Below, in pieces: positions 51,940 to 60,798 of a DNA stretch of 64,000 bases. The notes under the pieces were generated by a model. The model ran no database searches and was not told the DNA's origin. It was given only the letters and a program-made list of their open reading frames with translations. The stretch lies in contig OZ240666.1 in assembly GCA_965198675.1 (NCBI GenBank), forward strand, positions 1,240,001-1,304,000, written 5' to 3'. The DNA comes from Prochloron sp965198675 (GTDB taxonomy: Bacteria; Cyanobacteriota; Cyanobacteriia; Cyanobacteriales; Prochloraceae). Each line of letters begins with the position of its first letter. Position 1 is the stretch's first letter. A program made the translations under genes and the position numbers.

Positions 51940-54900
51940 TTAATTTAATATTCTTAATTGAGAACCCCTATCGCCTTTCAATACTTCAATCCTGTTTTGG
52001 AAAGCTGCTTTAAATTGAGCCATATGTGTTACTGTAAGAATGCAGGAAAAATCCGCAGCAATAGCATTAATAGCAGCAATTAGACGTTCGCACCCTTCCT
52101 TATCCTGACTACTAAACCCTTCGTCTATAATTAACATTTGCATTTCCGTTCCTGCTCTTTGGGCTAACAGTTGGGCTAAAGCTAAACGAATAGCAAAATT
52201 AATCCGAAATGCTTCTCCCCCGGAATAAGTTTCGTAAGCACGAGTTCCCCTAATATCAGCAATAGCTATTTCCAGGGTATCAATTAGTTTAGCAGACTTT
52301 TTGGAGCGACTATTAGCAGCTTTTTGGGTCAAAAACTGAATGTGCAATTGATTATCCGTCAGTCGTGCTAGAATTTGATTAGCTTGACTCTCTAACTGGG
52401 GTAAAATATTCTCAATAGTCAGAGCTTGAATCCCATTTTTGCCAAATGCCTGAGCCAATTCCTGATATACTAGATATTGCCGTCGTCCATTTTTAAGCTG
52501 TTGGCAACTATCTTCGTGCTGCTTTGCTAAAAGTTCCAGTTGAGTAAGTTCCTGTTGTAAACGTCCCTGTTGACCAATTAATGCGTCTAGTTGACGTCGT
52601 CGCTGCTGAATTTGCTGCTGTAAAGCTTTAATTTCTGCACCCTTATCCCCCATTTCTTCCATTTGTAGTACAATTGTATTTATCTGCTTTTCTAGGGTTG
52701 CTTTCTCTTCTAACCGAGATTTGAGTAGTTGGGTTAACTCCTCTAGACGCTTCTGTTTTTGGGGATATTCAGTCTTTGCTTGTTCCAACTCTTTTTGACG
52801 CAAATGCCAGGTTGTGCCTTGACGCAGTTGGGCAATTAGTTTATTGTGTTGGGTGCGATCATACCCCAGTTGGGCAATTTGACCGTCTAGTTCCCCAATT
52901 TGTTGCTTAATTTTAGTTTCACACCCTTCTCTCTGGCGTTGCAAACTGGCAATTGTTTCCTCACACTGGGGTTTGACCGCAGCAATTTTCTCCCTGACAC
53001 GACGAGCCTCTTCTATTTTAGCTTGTTTAATCTCTGCCCAGCGCCACTTTTCCACCTCTTTCCGGACTAAAGTGTGAGTTTGTTCGTCGTAATTTAGGTT
53101 AGCTATCAGCTGATCTAACTCAGTTAGTTCCCTTTCTAACTCCGAACCGTAATTACCCACCACAAAGGAGCGCTCTAATGATTCTATCTCTCTCTTGATT
53201 AGTTGCAGTTGACTGTATACTTCTCCTGTAGCTTCTAAAAAGCTCTCTAACTGTCCTAACTCCTGTTGCAGTTCATTATAGGGGGCTAACTCTTGGGTTA
53301 ATTGGGCATATTCTTCTCGCAAGACCTGTAGTTCTCGTTCACAGGTAACCATTTGTTCCCGAATAGCCCATAGTTGTTGTTCGTTATCCTGGTATTGACT
53401 TTGGGTTTTGCCAATCACCCGCTCCCGGTGGTGTTCGTCTAGTTCCTGTTCGCAGAGAGGACAAGCTGCACCTGGGGATTGTAACATTTTCAGTTTCTGG
53501 CGCAGTTGTTCCAATTGCTCCTGGCAAATGCCCTGTTTTTCTTCAAGTCGTCCGCGAAAATCCCGTCTTTCCGTGCCCTTGTCCTCAACCCGTTGCCGGT
53601 AAACTCGCTTTTTCTCCAACTCCTCAATTTCCCGGTCCACTATTAGCAATGCTTGACGTTTTTCAGGGACTACGGCCATTTGAACTGCAAGTTGTTCAGC
53701 AGTAGAGCGCTTTTCTTCCAGTTGGGCAGTTCGTTTAGCTTCCAGCAGTTGGATCTCTCTTTCCAGGGTTTGACGCTGTTGCAGGAGGGGGGACACCTGG
53801 TGTTGCAAACCATCAAGTTCTTCCAGCTTGGAGCGTAATATATGGAGCTTTTTTAAAGCAGCTTCTACCTCCTCAGCACCCCTGAGAACTTGCTCCTGTT
53901 CCTTTTCTTGTTCTGCTAAGGTGTCCAGGTGGGTCAAGCTTTGGCTAATTTGCAGATTGAATTCGTTACTGCGTTTAATTAGCTGCTTTTCTAGTTCCTG
54001 ACGCTGTTGTTGAGCATTCTGGTAGGTGGTAAATTTAGCTGCTAGGGTTTCTTCTTCCTCTTGCCATTTTAGCAGTTGGTTATAGTTAGCCGTAATTTCT
54101 CGTTCTTTACTGAGTAGTTGAGCTAAAGTCTTCAGTTGAGTTTGCAGTTGAGAATGGTCAAGGGAAAGGCGATCGTAGTCCCGAGACAGGTTTTCATGTT
54201 GGGTTTGGTGCCATATTAGCTGCTGTTGGGCAGTTTGACGACCATGGTCAGCTGCTTGCAGTTTTTGCAGTCTTTCCTTATCTTCTTCAGTCCTCTCTTG
54301 TAGTGCTGTTAGTTCCGTGGTAATGGTAGTTAGTTGGGAGGTAATGGCCTCTTTCCGTTCTAACTGTTGCTCTATAGGTTGGAGAATTTCCTCTAACTGC
54401 TCTACTTTACCCTTATATTCCTTGGAGATATCCTTAGCTTTAGTGGCTAACTCCTCATAGCGCTCTAGTTTGAGCAGCTGGGCCAAAATTTGTTTCCGTT
54501 CACTGGGACGACGAAGCATAAACTCATTTGCTCTTCCCTGACGCAAATAAGCGGAATTGATAAATGTATCGTAATCTAGTTTTAAACTGGTGATAATTTG
54601 CTGTTGAGTGGGACGCAACCCTTTCAGGGAGAGAGTTTTATAGTTACCGGAATTACTTTTTACCTGAAATTCCAGGGTGCAGCTTCTACCCCTTTCACGG
54701 GTGCGAATAATGCGATAGGTTTCTTGGTTGCAAATAAATTCAAAATCCACCCGCACATTCTTTTCCCCTGTATGAATCACATCTTCCTCTGTAGAAGCAC
54801 GACTTTTGCCCCAAATAACCCAGGTAATAGCGTCCAGTAGTCCAGATTTACCGGCACCGTTAGAGCCGCAAATACACGCAGTATGGAAACCGCGAAAGTC

Positions 54901-54957
54901 TAGGGTCGCATCCGTATAGCTGAGGAAGTTTTTCAGGGTTAATTGCAAAGGAATCAT
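51940..54957 (-). CDS. sbcC: DNA repair exonuclease subunit SbcC/Rad50-like
   Basis: 1005 aa. N-terminal Walker A GSNGAGKSGLLDAITW (about 32-47), two very long coiled coils rich in Gln/Glu/Leu, the zinc hook CPLCEQELDEHH (about 500), and the C-terminal ABC signature YSGGEAFRINFAIRLALAQL followed by Walker B MLIIDEGFSSQD. With SbcD it processes hairpins and DNA ends; sbcD is not adjacent. A hairpin nuclease is notable in a genome this rich in palindromes, but that is only context. Confidence 0.93.
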   Translation of the reverse strand: MIPLQLTLKNFLSYTDATLDFRGFHTACICGSNGAGKSGLLDAITWVIWGKSRASTEEDVIHTGEKNVRVDFEFICNQETYRIIRTRERGRSCTLEFQVKSNSGNYKTLSLKGLRPTQQQIITSLKLDYDTFINSAYLRQGRANEFMLRRPSERKQILAQLLKLERYEELATKAKDISKEYKGKVEQLEEILQPIEQQLERKEAITSQLTTITTELTALQERTEEDKERLQKLQAADHGRQTAQQQLIWHQTQHENLSRDYDRLSLDHSQLQTQLKTLAQLLSKEREITANYNQLLKWQEEEETLAAKFTTYQNAQQQRQELEKQLIKRSNEFNLQISQSLTHLDTLAEQEKEQEQVLRGAEEVEAALKKLHILRSKLEELDGLQHQVSPLLQQRQTLEREIQLLEAKRTAQLEEKRSTAEQLAVQMAVVPEKRQALLIVDREIEELEKKRVYRQRVEDKGTERRDFRGRLEEKQGICQEQLEQLRQKLKMLQSPGAACPLCEQELDEHHRERVIGKTQSQYQDNEQQLWAIREQMVTCERELQVLREEYAQLTQELAPYNELQQELGQLESFLEATGEVYSQLQLIKREIESLERSFVVGNYGSELERELTELDQLIANLNYDEQTHTLVRKEVEKWRWAEIKQAKIEEARRVREKIAAVKPQCEETIASLQRQREGCETKIKQQIGELDGQIAQLGYDRTQHNKLIAQLRQGTTWHLRQKELEQAKTEYPQKQKRLEELTQLLKSRLEEKATLEKQINTIVLQMEEMGDKGAEIKALQQQIQQRRRQLDALIGQQGRLQQELTQLELLAKQHEDSCQQLKNGRRQYLVYQELAQAFGKNGIQALTIENILPQLESQANQILARLTDNQLHIQFLTQKAANSRSKKSAKLIDTLEIAIADIRGTRAYETYSGGEAFRINFAIRLALAQLLAQRAGTEMQMLIIDEGFSSQDKEGCERLIAAINAIAADFSCILTVTHMAQFKAAFQNRIEVLKGDRGSQLRILN

Positions 54958-55512
54958 ATACCACGTACTATGACAGTTGGCAGTTAGGGGTTACAGCGAT
55001 CGCCCCCAAAATAAAATGAAATAAGATAACTATACCATATTTAACGATGGGTGGATCCCCCCTTGTTAAGGGGGGTGCCTTCAGGCGGAGAAATCCCCCC
55101 TTGATCCCCCCTTGTTAAGGGGGGTGCCTTCAGGCGGGGGGATCCGGGGTATCAAAGGCTTGTTCCCCGCGCCGGTTGGCAGTTAAATGATTTAGGCTAG
55201 CTATAGTAGTAGAGTGAGCCAGAGGGTAGAAAAAATTATCCGGGAATAAATTAGAATTCTCATTCCCCACCAAAAGTCTCCTCTGCTGGGCAATGCTACT
55301 ACATATTTGGTGAGCAATGCCCACCCTACATATCTACATATCTGGTGGGCAATGCCCACCCTACTACATATCACTTGTCTTTATCCTCCCATGACAGTGA
55401 CTAGTTATTAGTGATTAGTTATCAGTTAACATTTAACTGGTAACTGGTTACTGACTAACTGGTCACTGCTAAAGGGGGGAGTGTCAACAAGGTAGCGTCA
55501 TCGACGGTGCCC
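54958..55512. repeat. Repeat-filled region between sbcC and the LysR gene
   Basis: Two copies of CCCCCCTTGTTAAGGGGGGT plus GCCTTCAGGCGG (about 55056-55140), GGTGGGCAATGCCCACC units (about 55310-55365), TGACTAGTTATTAGTGATTAG and TAACTGG heptamers (to about 55470), and GCGATCGCCCCCAAAATAAA (54999), a motif also found at about 4442. No gene seen. Confidence 0.7.
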
Positions 55513-56496
55513 CTATTCGCTTCCTGGCTCGAAAGTGTTACTATACAGAGACAATTTCTCCAACAAATATTCCCCATCGGTAGAAAACTGTGGTATAATA
55601 TCCCTGGTAAAAGCTTCTGCTGCCTTAGAACGATAGCGATTGGGATTAATAATAACAGAAAGAGTCCGTTTAACCACAAGATTTTCTATGGGGACGCTGC
55701 GGATAATACCCATGTGCAATTCTTTTTCTATGGCTGTGGTAGAGACAAAAGCTGCTCCCAACCCTGACTGAACCGCATTTTTAATCGCTTCAACGGAGTT
55801 CAATTCCATTTCCACCTTCAGCCGTTCCGTATCGATACCGGAGCGGGTTAATACTTGCTCAATCACCTTGCGTATGGTAGATTGATAATCTAAGTTAATA
55901 AACCCCAACTGATACAAATCTTCTTTTTGAATCGTATCCACCTCTGCCAAGGGGTGAGACCCGGGCAAAATTAATGCCAGTTCATCTTCAGCATAGGGAA
56001 TAATTTCTAAAATATCTTGCAGTTCTCCCCGCACCTCACCCCCAATAATAGCTAAGTCTACCAGTCCATTTGCCACTGCCCAAGAAGTGCGTCGGGTAGA
56101 ATGAACTTGTAACTGTACCCTCACTAGGGGATATTTTTGGCGAAACATGCCAATCATACGGGGTAGGAGATAAGTACCCGTAGTCTGAGAAGCACCCACG
56201 ATAAGGGTACCCCCCTGAAGGTTTTGCAAATCTTCGATGGCCCGACAGGTTTCTTGACAAAGGCTGAGGAGCTTTTCCCCATAGGAGAGGAGCAACTTAC
56301 CCGCTTCTGTTAACTGGGCTTTCCTTCCCCCCCGGTCAAATAAGGGAATATTCAGTTGCCTTTCTATGTTCTGTACCTGAAGGCTAATAGCAGGTTGGGA
56401 AACAAAAAGACTCTCAGCAGCCCGCTTGAAACTTCCCTCGACAACGATCGCCTTGAGAATGCGGAGTTGATCCAGTGTAAAAGGAATGTCGGTCAT
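55513..56496 (-). CDS. rbcR: LysR-family regulator, RbcR-like
   Basis: 327 aa from ATG 56494-56496 (MTDIPFTLDQLRILKAIV), the standard start of RbcR/Ycf30; an earlier ATG adds nine residues. Winged HTH: SFKRAAESLFVSQPAISLQV and RQLNIPLFDRGGRKAQLTEA. Effector domain: VGASQTTGTYLLPRMIGMFR to about residue 300. RbcR-type proteins control carbon-fixation genes; other LysR members (NdhR/CcmR) are close relatives, so the exact regulon is uncertain. No target gene is adjacent. Confidence 0.85.
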   Translation of the reverse strand: MTDIPFTLDQLRILKAIVVEGSFKRAAESLFVSQPAISLQVQNIERQLNIPLFDRGGRKAQLTEAGKLLLSYGEKLLSLCQETCRAIEDLQNLQGGTLIVGASQTTGTYLLPRMIGMFRQKYPLVRVQLQVHSTRRTSWAVANGLVDLAIIGGEVRGELQDILEIIPYAEDELALILPGSHPLAEVDTIQKEDLYQLGFINLDYQSTIRKVIEQVLTRSGIDTERLKVEMELNSVEAIKNAVQSGLGAAFVSTTAIEKELHMGIIRSVPIENLVVKRTLSVIINPNRYRSKAAEAFTRDIIPQFSTDGEYLLEKLSLYSNTFEPGSE

Positions 56497-56730
56497 GGGT
56501 TTGGGAAAAAAGGAAGGTTCCATAGGACAACAGCATGATTAGTTTTGGCTCTACCTGCTCCTTCTGTATGGACAGTAACACAATATAGCAGTAACCACGT
56601 ACCATGGTACCAGTGACCAGTCCGTAGGGTGGGCATTGCCCACCAAGCCAGTTGAGCTTCCGAATCCTTGATATGCTCCTGGACTAATTTAAAGGCATAT
56701 TGCCATCTCCCTTCCTTATTAATGAATTAT

Positions 56731-57490
56731 TAGAAACCCAATGCAGGGGTAAATGGCACCAGCATACAAAAGGCTGCTACTATGCCAGCCATGGCAGCAA
56801 AGTTAGGGATGGAAACTTTATGTAACTTTTTCATTTTGGCTTTTCCGATAACTAAAAATAGAGGTACGGCTATGTCGATGGAGCTATCTGCTTCTTGTTA
56901 CCAAAGCAGTGGTGGGAACAGTTATAGCGGTGTAGGGTTTGGAAATTTGCACGCGCCCAAACATTCCAGAAAGAACATTTGGGTATTGCTCTAGGGCAAT
57001 TTTAACAATAAAGTTACGGGAAGTAGGGTCTCCTGAGGGTATAATTTGATTAACACGACCTAATATAGTCTCCTGGATCGCATCTAGATTGACATCCAGG
57101 AATTGTCCCTGTTGCACTTGACCTATTTGTGACTCGGGAATTTCCACAGTAAATCGCAGGCGGTTCTTGCTTTCCAAAGTCACCAGGGGTTGTCCGGGAC
57201 CAGCTATCTCTCCCACCTCTGCCTGTTTCTGGGTGACAATACCCGTAAAGGGAGCCACCACAGTACTATAGCTCAATTCAGCCCCAATTTCCTCCTATTC
57301 TGCTGTAGCTTGAGCTACCAATGCTTCTGCTTCTTGTACTCCTGCTTCAGCTTGAGCCACTTCTGCCTCTAATTGCCGTACCTGCTCCATGGCTTGTTTT
57401 ACAGCAGTTTCACTTTGCTTAACTATAGCACTAGCTTGGTCCATGGGTGCTTGAATTTGGTCCCGACGGGCCGACATTACCGCCACCTCA
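56731..57490 (-). pseudogene. HlyD/RND membrane-fusion protein, dead copy
   Basis: The coiled-coil hairpin (QIQAPMDQASAIVKQSETAV and following), the barrel (VVAPFTGIVTQKQAEVGEIA) and the membrane-proximal part (GMFGRVQISKPYTAITVPTT) are recognisable. The N-terminal ~third is gone, cut at about 57490 where a CAGTGACCTTGTACCATGAC repeat begins. An in-frame TAG at 57295-57297 separates the coiled coil from the lipoyl part, and the frame shifts again near 56900. No transporter partner remains. Confidence 0.75.
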
Positions 57491-57854
57491 ATCAGTGACC
57501 TTGTACCATGACAGTTGACCAGGCGTATGATGGGGAGCTGGGGAGATGGGGTGATGGGGTGATAGGGTGATGGGGAGGTGGGGGGCTCAGACCCAAAGAA
57601 GAACATTCATGGTACGAGGTTACTGCCTGACTGCCCCGGTTGGCATGAGCAGGACTGGTAACTGCTGAAAGGACTGGATGGATTTTTCCATCATCTTGGA
57701 TTTTTTTGAGAAATAGGTTAGTAAGCTGCTCATCATATTATTTAGAGATAATTCAAAATAAAATGTAATTTAAATCACAAATTTTTGTCATTGGAGTGCG
57801 CTTTTTTTCGGATAATTAAATATTAATGTTGAATGAGGAGATTGTAGAAAATTA
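57491..57854. other. Intergenic, repeat at the left edge
   Basis: 57494-57535 matches 46723-46765 (CAGTGACCTTGTACCATGAC and the following GTTGACCAGGCGTATGATGG). The rest is a GGGGTGATGGGG simple repeat and AT-rich DNA that probably holds the promoter of the gene at 57855. No gene seen. Confidence 0.6.
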
Positions 57855-58571
57855 ATGTGGGAAATAAGCTGGCTCACACCAAGTCATGGTACAATGTTAG
57901 GACTGCTATTAGGGTTTGCCATCGCCCACAGTGGTTTAGCCGCCCTGCGTACTTACGGCGAAGCGAAAATTGGTCCTCGACTCTACCGGATCTTTTTTGC
58001 TCTAGTGAGCATTCCCTTCGCTACAATTCTGATTATTTATTTTTTCAATCATCATTACGACGGGTTGATTCTTTGGCAATTACAAGGTATAATAGGGATA
58101 AAAACTATTGTCTGGATACTCTCAGCTATTTCTTTTCTCTTTCTCTATCCAGCTACATTTAATCTATTAGAAATAGCAGCAATTTCCAAACCAAAAGTTC
58201 ATCTTTATTCTCAAGGTATCATTCGTATCACTCGTCACCCCCAAATGGTAGGACAAATAATTTGGTGTATCGCTCATACTCTTTGGATCGGTACTAGCTT
58301 TACTCTCCTCACTTCCCTGGGTTTGATTGCCCATCACTTGTTTGCTGTTTGGCATGGCGATCGCCGTCTACAACAACGCTATGGAGAAGCTTTTACCACC
58401 GTCAAAGCCAACACCTCTGTTATTCCTTTCCTCGCTATTATAGATGATAGGCAAAACTTCCCTTGGTTAGAATTTGTTCGACCAGCTTACCTGGGAGTTA
58501 CTGCCTTTGTTCTTTTACTCTGGTGGGGACATCCTTGGTTAATAATGGTGACTTCTTTAGTAAACTGGTGA
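57855..58571 (+). CDS. NnrU-family membrane protein, Z-ISO-like
   Basis: 238 aa, about six membrane helices. Conserved His/Arg motifs: FAIAHSGLAALRTYGEAKIG (about 21-40), GIIRITRHPQMVGQIIWC (about 119-136) and HHLFAVWHGDRRLQQRYGEA (about 155-174). NnrU proteins of cyanobacteria are the relatives of plant 15-cis-zeta-carotene isomerase, a haem b enzyme of carotenoid synthesis. That role is likely but not demonstrable here. Confidence 0.82.
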   Translation: MWEISWLTPSHGTMLGLLLGFAIAHSGLAALRTYGEAKIGPRLYRIFFALVSIPFATILIIYFFNHHYDGLILWQLQGIIGIKTIVWILSAISFLFLYPATFNLLEIAAISKPKVHLYSQGIIRITRHPQMVGQIIWCIAHTLWIGTSFTLLTSLGLIAHHLFAVWHGDRRLQQRYGEAFTTVKANTSVIPFLAIIDDRQNFPWLEFVRPAYLGVTAFVLLLWWGHPWLIMVTSLVNW

Positions 58572-58576
58572 TTACT

Positions 58577-59249
58577 GTAGATTACTGTAGGGTGGGCATT
58601 GCCCACCAAAGTTTCACACAGAGGCGCAGAGGCGCAGAGAGAGGCGGAGGAAGGGGAGCGCCAACAAGCAAAATCGTTCCCTACACTGTAGATTACTGTA
58701 GGGTGGGCATTGCCCACCAAAGTTTCACACAGAGGCGCAGAGGCGCAGAGAGAGAGGCGGAGGAAGGAGAGCGCCAACAAGCAAAATCGTTCCCTACACT
58801 GTAGATTACTGTAGGGTGGGCATTGCCCACCAAAGTTTCACACAGAGGCGCAGAGGCGCAGAGAGAGGCGGAGGAAGGAGAGCGCCAACAAGCAAAATCG
58901 TTCCCTACACTGTAGATTACTGTAGGGTGGGCATTGCCCACCAAAGTTTCACACAGAGGCGCAGAGGCGCAGAGAGAGAGGCGGAAGAAGGAGAGCGCCA
59001 ACAAGCAAAATCGTTCCCTACACTGTAGATTACTGTAGGGTGGGCATTGCCCACCAAAGTTTCACACAGAGGCGCAGAGGCGCAGAGAGAGAGGCGGAAG
59101 AAGGAGAGCGCCAACAAGCAAAATCGTTCCCTACACTGTAGATTACTGTAGGGTGGGCATTGCCCACCAAAGTTTCACACAGAGGCGCAGAGGCGCAGAG
59201 AGAGAGGCGGAGGAAGGAGAGCGCCAACAAGCAAAATCGTTCCCTACAC
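58577..59249. repeat. 111-113 bp tandem array, six units
   Basis: Units begin at 58577, 58688, 58801, 58912, 59025 and 59138. Each contains GTAGATTACTGTAGGG, a GGTGGGCATTGCCCACC palindrome, a CAGAGGCGCAGAGGCGCAGA tract and GCCAACAAGCAAAATCGTTC. Length differences are GA dinucleotide changes. Non-coding, between the NnrU-like gene and the thioredoxin. Confidence 0.92.
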
Positions 59250-59368
59250 CCCACATCCGCCCCCAGCACTCTAATTGTTAAGAAATAAAAACAAGCATGT
59301 TTTCCCTTGATCCCCATTGGCTGTATCATTATCTCAATATAACAAACGCAATTTAAAATTCCAAGATA

Positions 59369-59710
59369 ATGATAGTTTCAATCAACGAGCAAACCTTTGT
59401 TCAGGAGGTTTTAGCATCGGATAAACCTGTTATTGTCCATTTTTGGGCACCTTGGTGCGGTTTGTGTCGGGCGATCGAACCGATTTTGGCCACATTTCAG
59501 TCTCGGTGGGAAGATGAAATTCAATTAGTGGGGCTGAACACCGATCTGTCTTTGCGGTTAGCTAGCGCTTATCGCCTTAGAACCCTTCCTACCCTCATTT
59601 TATTCCAGTCTGGCAATGTTATCCATCGACTGGAAGCCTTCCGAGGAAGAGAAGAACTCCACCAAAATCTAGAAAAAATGGTGGTTAATCTCGTTCTTCA
59701 ATCAGTTTAG
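59369..59710 (+). CDS. Thioredoxin-like protein with a CGLC active site
   Basis: 113 aa, complete thioredoxin fold. The active site is W29-C30-G-L-C33 (APWCGLCRAIEP) where classical thioredoxins have CGPC; the cis-Pro is in RTLPTLILFQSG. The middle residue of the CxxC loop sets redox potential, so this protein is probably not a general thioredoxin. No signal peptide. Confidence 0.88.
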   Translation: MIVSINEQTFVQEVLASDKPVIVHFWAPWCGLCRAIEPILATFQSRWEDEIQLVGLNTDLSLRLASAYRLRTLPTLILFQSGNVIHRLEAFRGREELHQNLEKMVVNLVLQSV

Positions 59711-59740
59711 CTTGGTGGTAGGTGGGCGCGCTCTTTTTCT

Positions 59741-59850
59741 GGCGTTGCTGAAATTTTGGGATGATTTGGTTTCACGCTCTTGCGCAGACGGCGCCCAGAG
59801 GTGGGCAAAGATTTTTCGCCCTTGTCTTAAATCATCCCACATGCAACGCC
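59741..59850. mobile_element. 110-bp MITE-like element
   Basis: Imperfect terminal inverted repeats: left GGCGTTGCTGAAATTTTGGG then ATGATTT; right (reverse complement) GGCGTTGCATGTGGGATGATTT. No coding capacity. The ends resemble those of cyanobacterial IS elements that start GGCGTTGC. No clear target duplication is visible. Confidence 0.6.
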
Positions 59851-60101
59851 TGTTTATCGGTGTCTTAGAAGTGATTGATCCGGAACGGGGCTATTGTTCT
59901 CATTTTTCTTGACCAAATTTTAATGATATTAGCTGTAAAAATTCATCTTTTCTAAACCTAATTCTCAGAATTATACAACCACCAGCCAAACTCACTATAC
60001 TATAGGTGATCAAATTGTCATTGATGAAGTGATCGGTGTCATCGCACACCTTCTTTTGTTTGATTATGATAGACATATCCAATATACAAGGAGTTTAGAC
60101 T

Positions 60102-60690
60102 ATGTCACCGATGAAATCGAAATTAACCTGTAGACAGGTTGCTAGAAGGGCTATTCAAAATAGTGTCCCCAGGGAAATTTGGAGCAAAAATTGGCAATTT
60201 ATTGAAAGGCTTCGAATTGAGATATCCAAGTACAGTATGCTTAATCATCCATTCATTGAAATGTTGAACGGAAAACAACTAACTAAAGCAGAATTAAAGG
60301 AGGTATTGTTAAATTTCAGACCGATCGTGGTGGGATTTACAGATGTTCTTCTGAAATTTGCAGCATTGACATGTCAAGTGGAGGACAGAGTAGCCTCAGG
60401 GGCAAAAATGCACAGTCGTTTTTTAATAACACTCAATATTTTAGACGAGCTAGGTTTTTCACCAGATGTAGATCATGAGGGGTATTATCAAGGTTCACCA
60501 TTTAACTCCCATTATCTTTATTGCTCAAAAACTTTCCCCTAAGCAATATAAGCATTTTGAAAGCCAAACTATATTGGTTATGCAAAAATATTTAAACTGG
60601 TGTGATGCTCAATTACCATTGGCAAGTACAAGATATAAGACCAAATCCACGTCCCATTATTTTGGGGAGACTGTGCTTGCTGCCGCGTGA
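60102..60690 (+). pseudogene. Haem-oxygenase/TenA-fold protein with a frameshift
   Basis: First part (60102-60531): helical protein with LNHPFIEMLNGKQLTKAELK, FRPIVVGFTDVLLKFAAL and LDELGFSPDVDHEGYYQG, typical of the haem-oxygenase-like superfamily of iron-containing redox proteins. The frame then stops, but removing one A from the AAAAA run at 60527-60531 joins it to SPKQYKHFESQTILVMQKYL and runs on to 60690. It is either a recent mutation or a base-call error. Substrate unknown. Confidence 0.55.
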
Positions 60691-60798
60691 ACCGCAGTAT
60701 TCAGAGCATTGTCCTAGTGGGTAATATTGCCCACTCCTCACAAATGTGCCACAATGATGAGCGGTAATTTCCAGAAAGTAACAAAGTAGGCGTTAGCA

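Noticed and set aside
55052..55140. Candidate terminators CCCCCCTTGTTAAGGGGGGT
   Set aside because: Strong hairpins but no T-run; they belong to a dispersed repeat also carrying GCCTTCAGGCGG, so I list them as repeats only.
58463..59329. Several open frames on both strands in the 111-113 bp array
   Set aside because: All are repeat translations (VGIAHQSFTQRRRGAE and its reverse); unit lengths of 111 and 113 do not keep one frame.
59712..59912. 66-codon frame after the thioredoxin
   Set aside because: Most of it lies inside the 110-bp MITE-like element.
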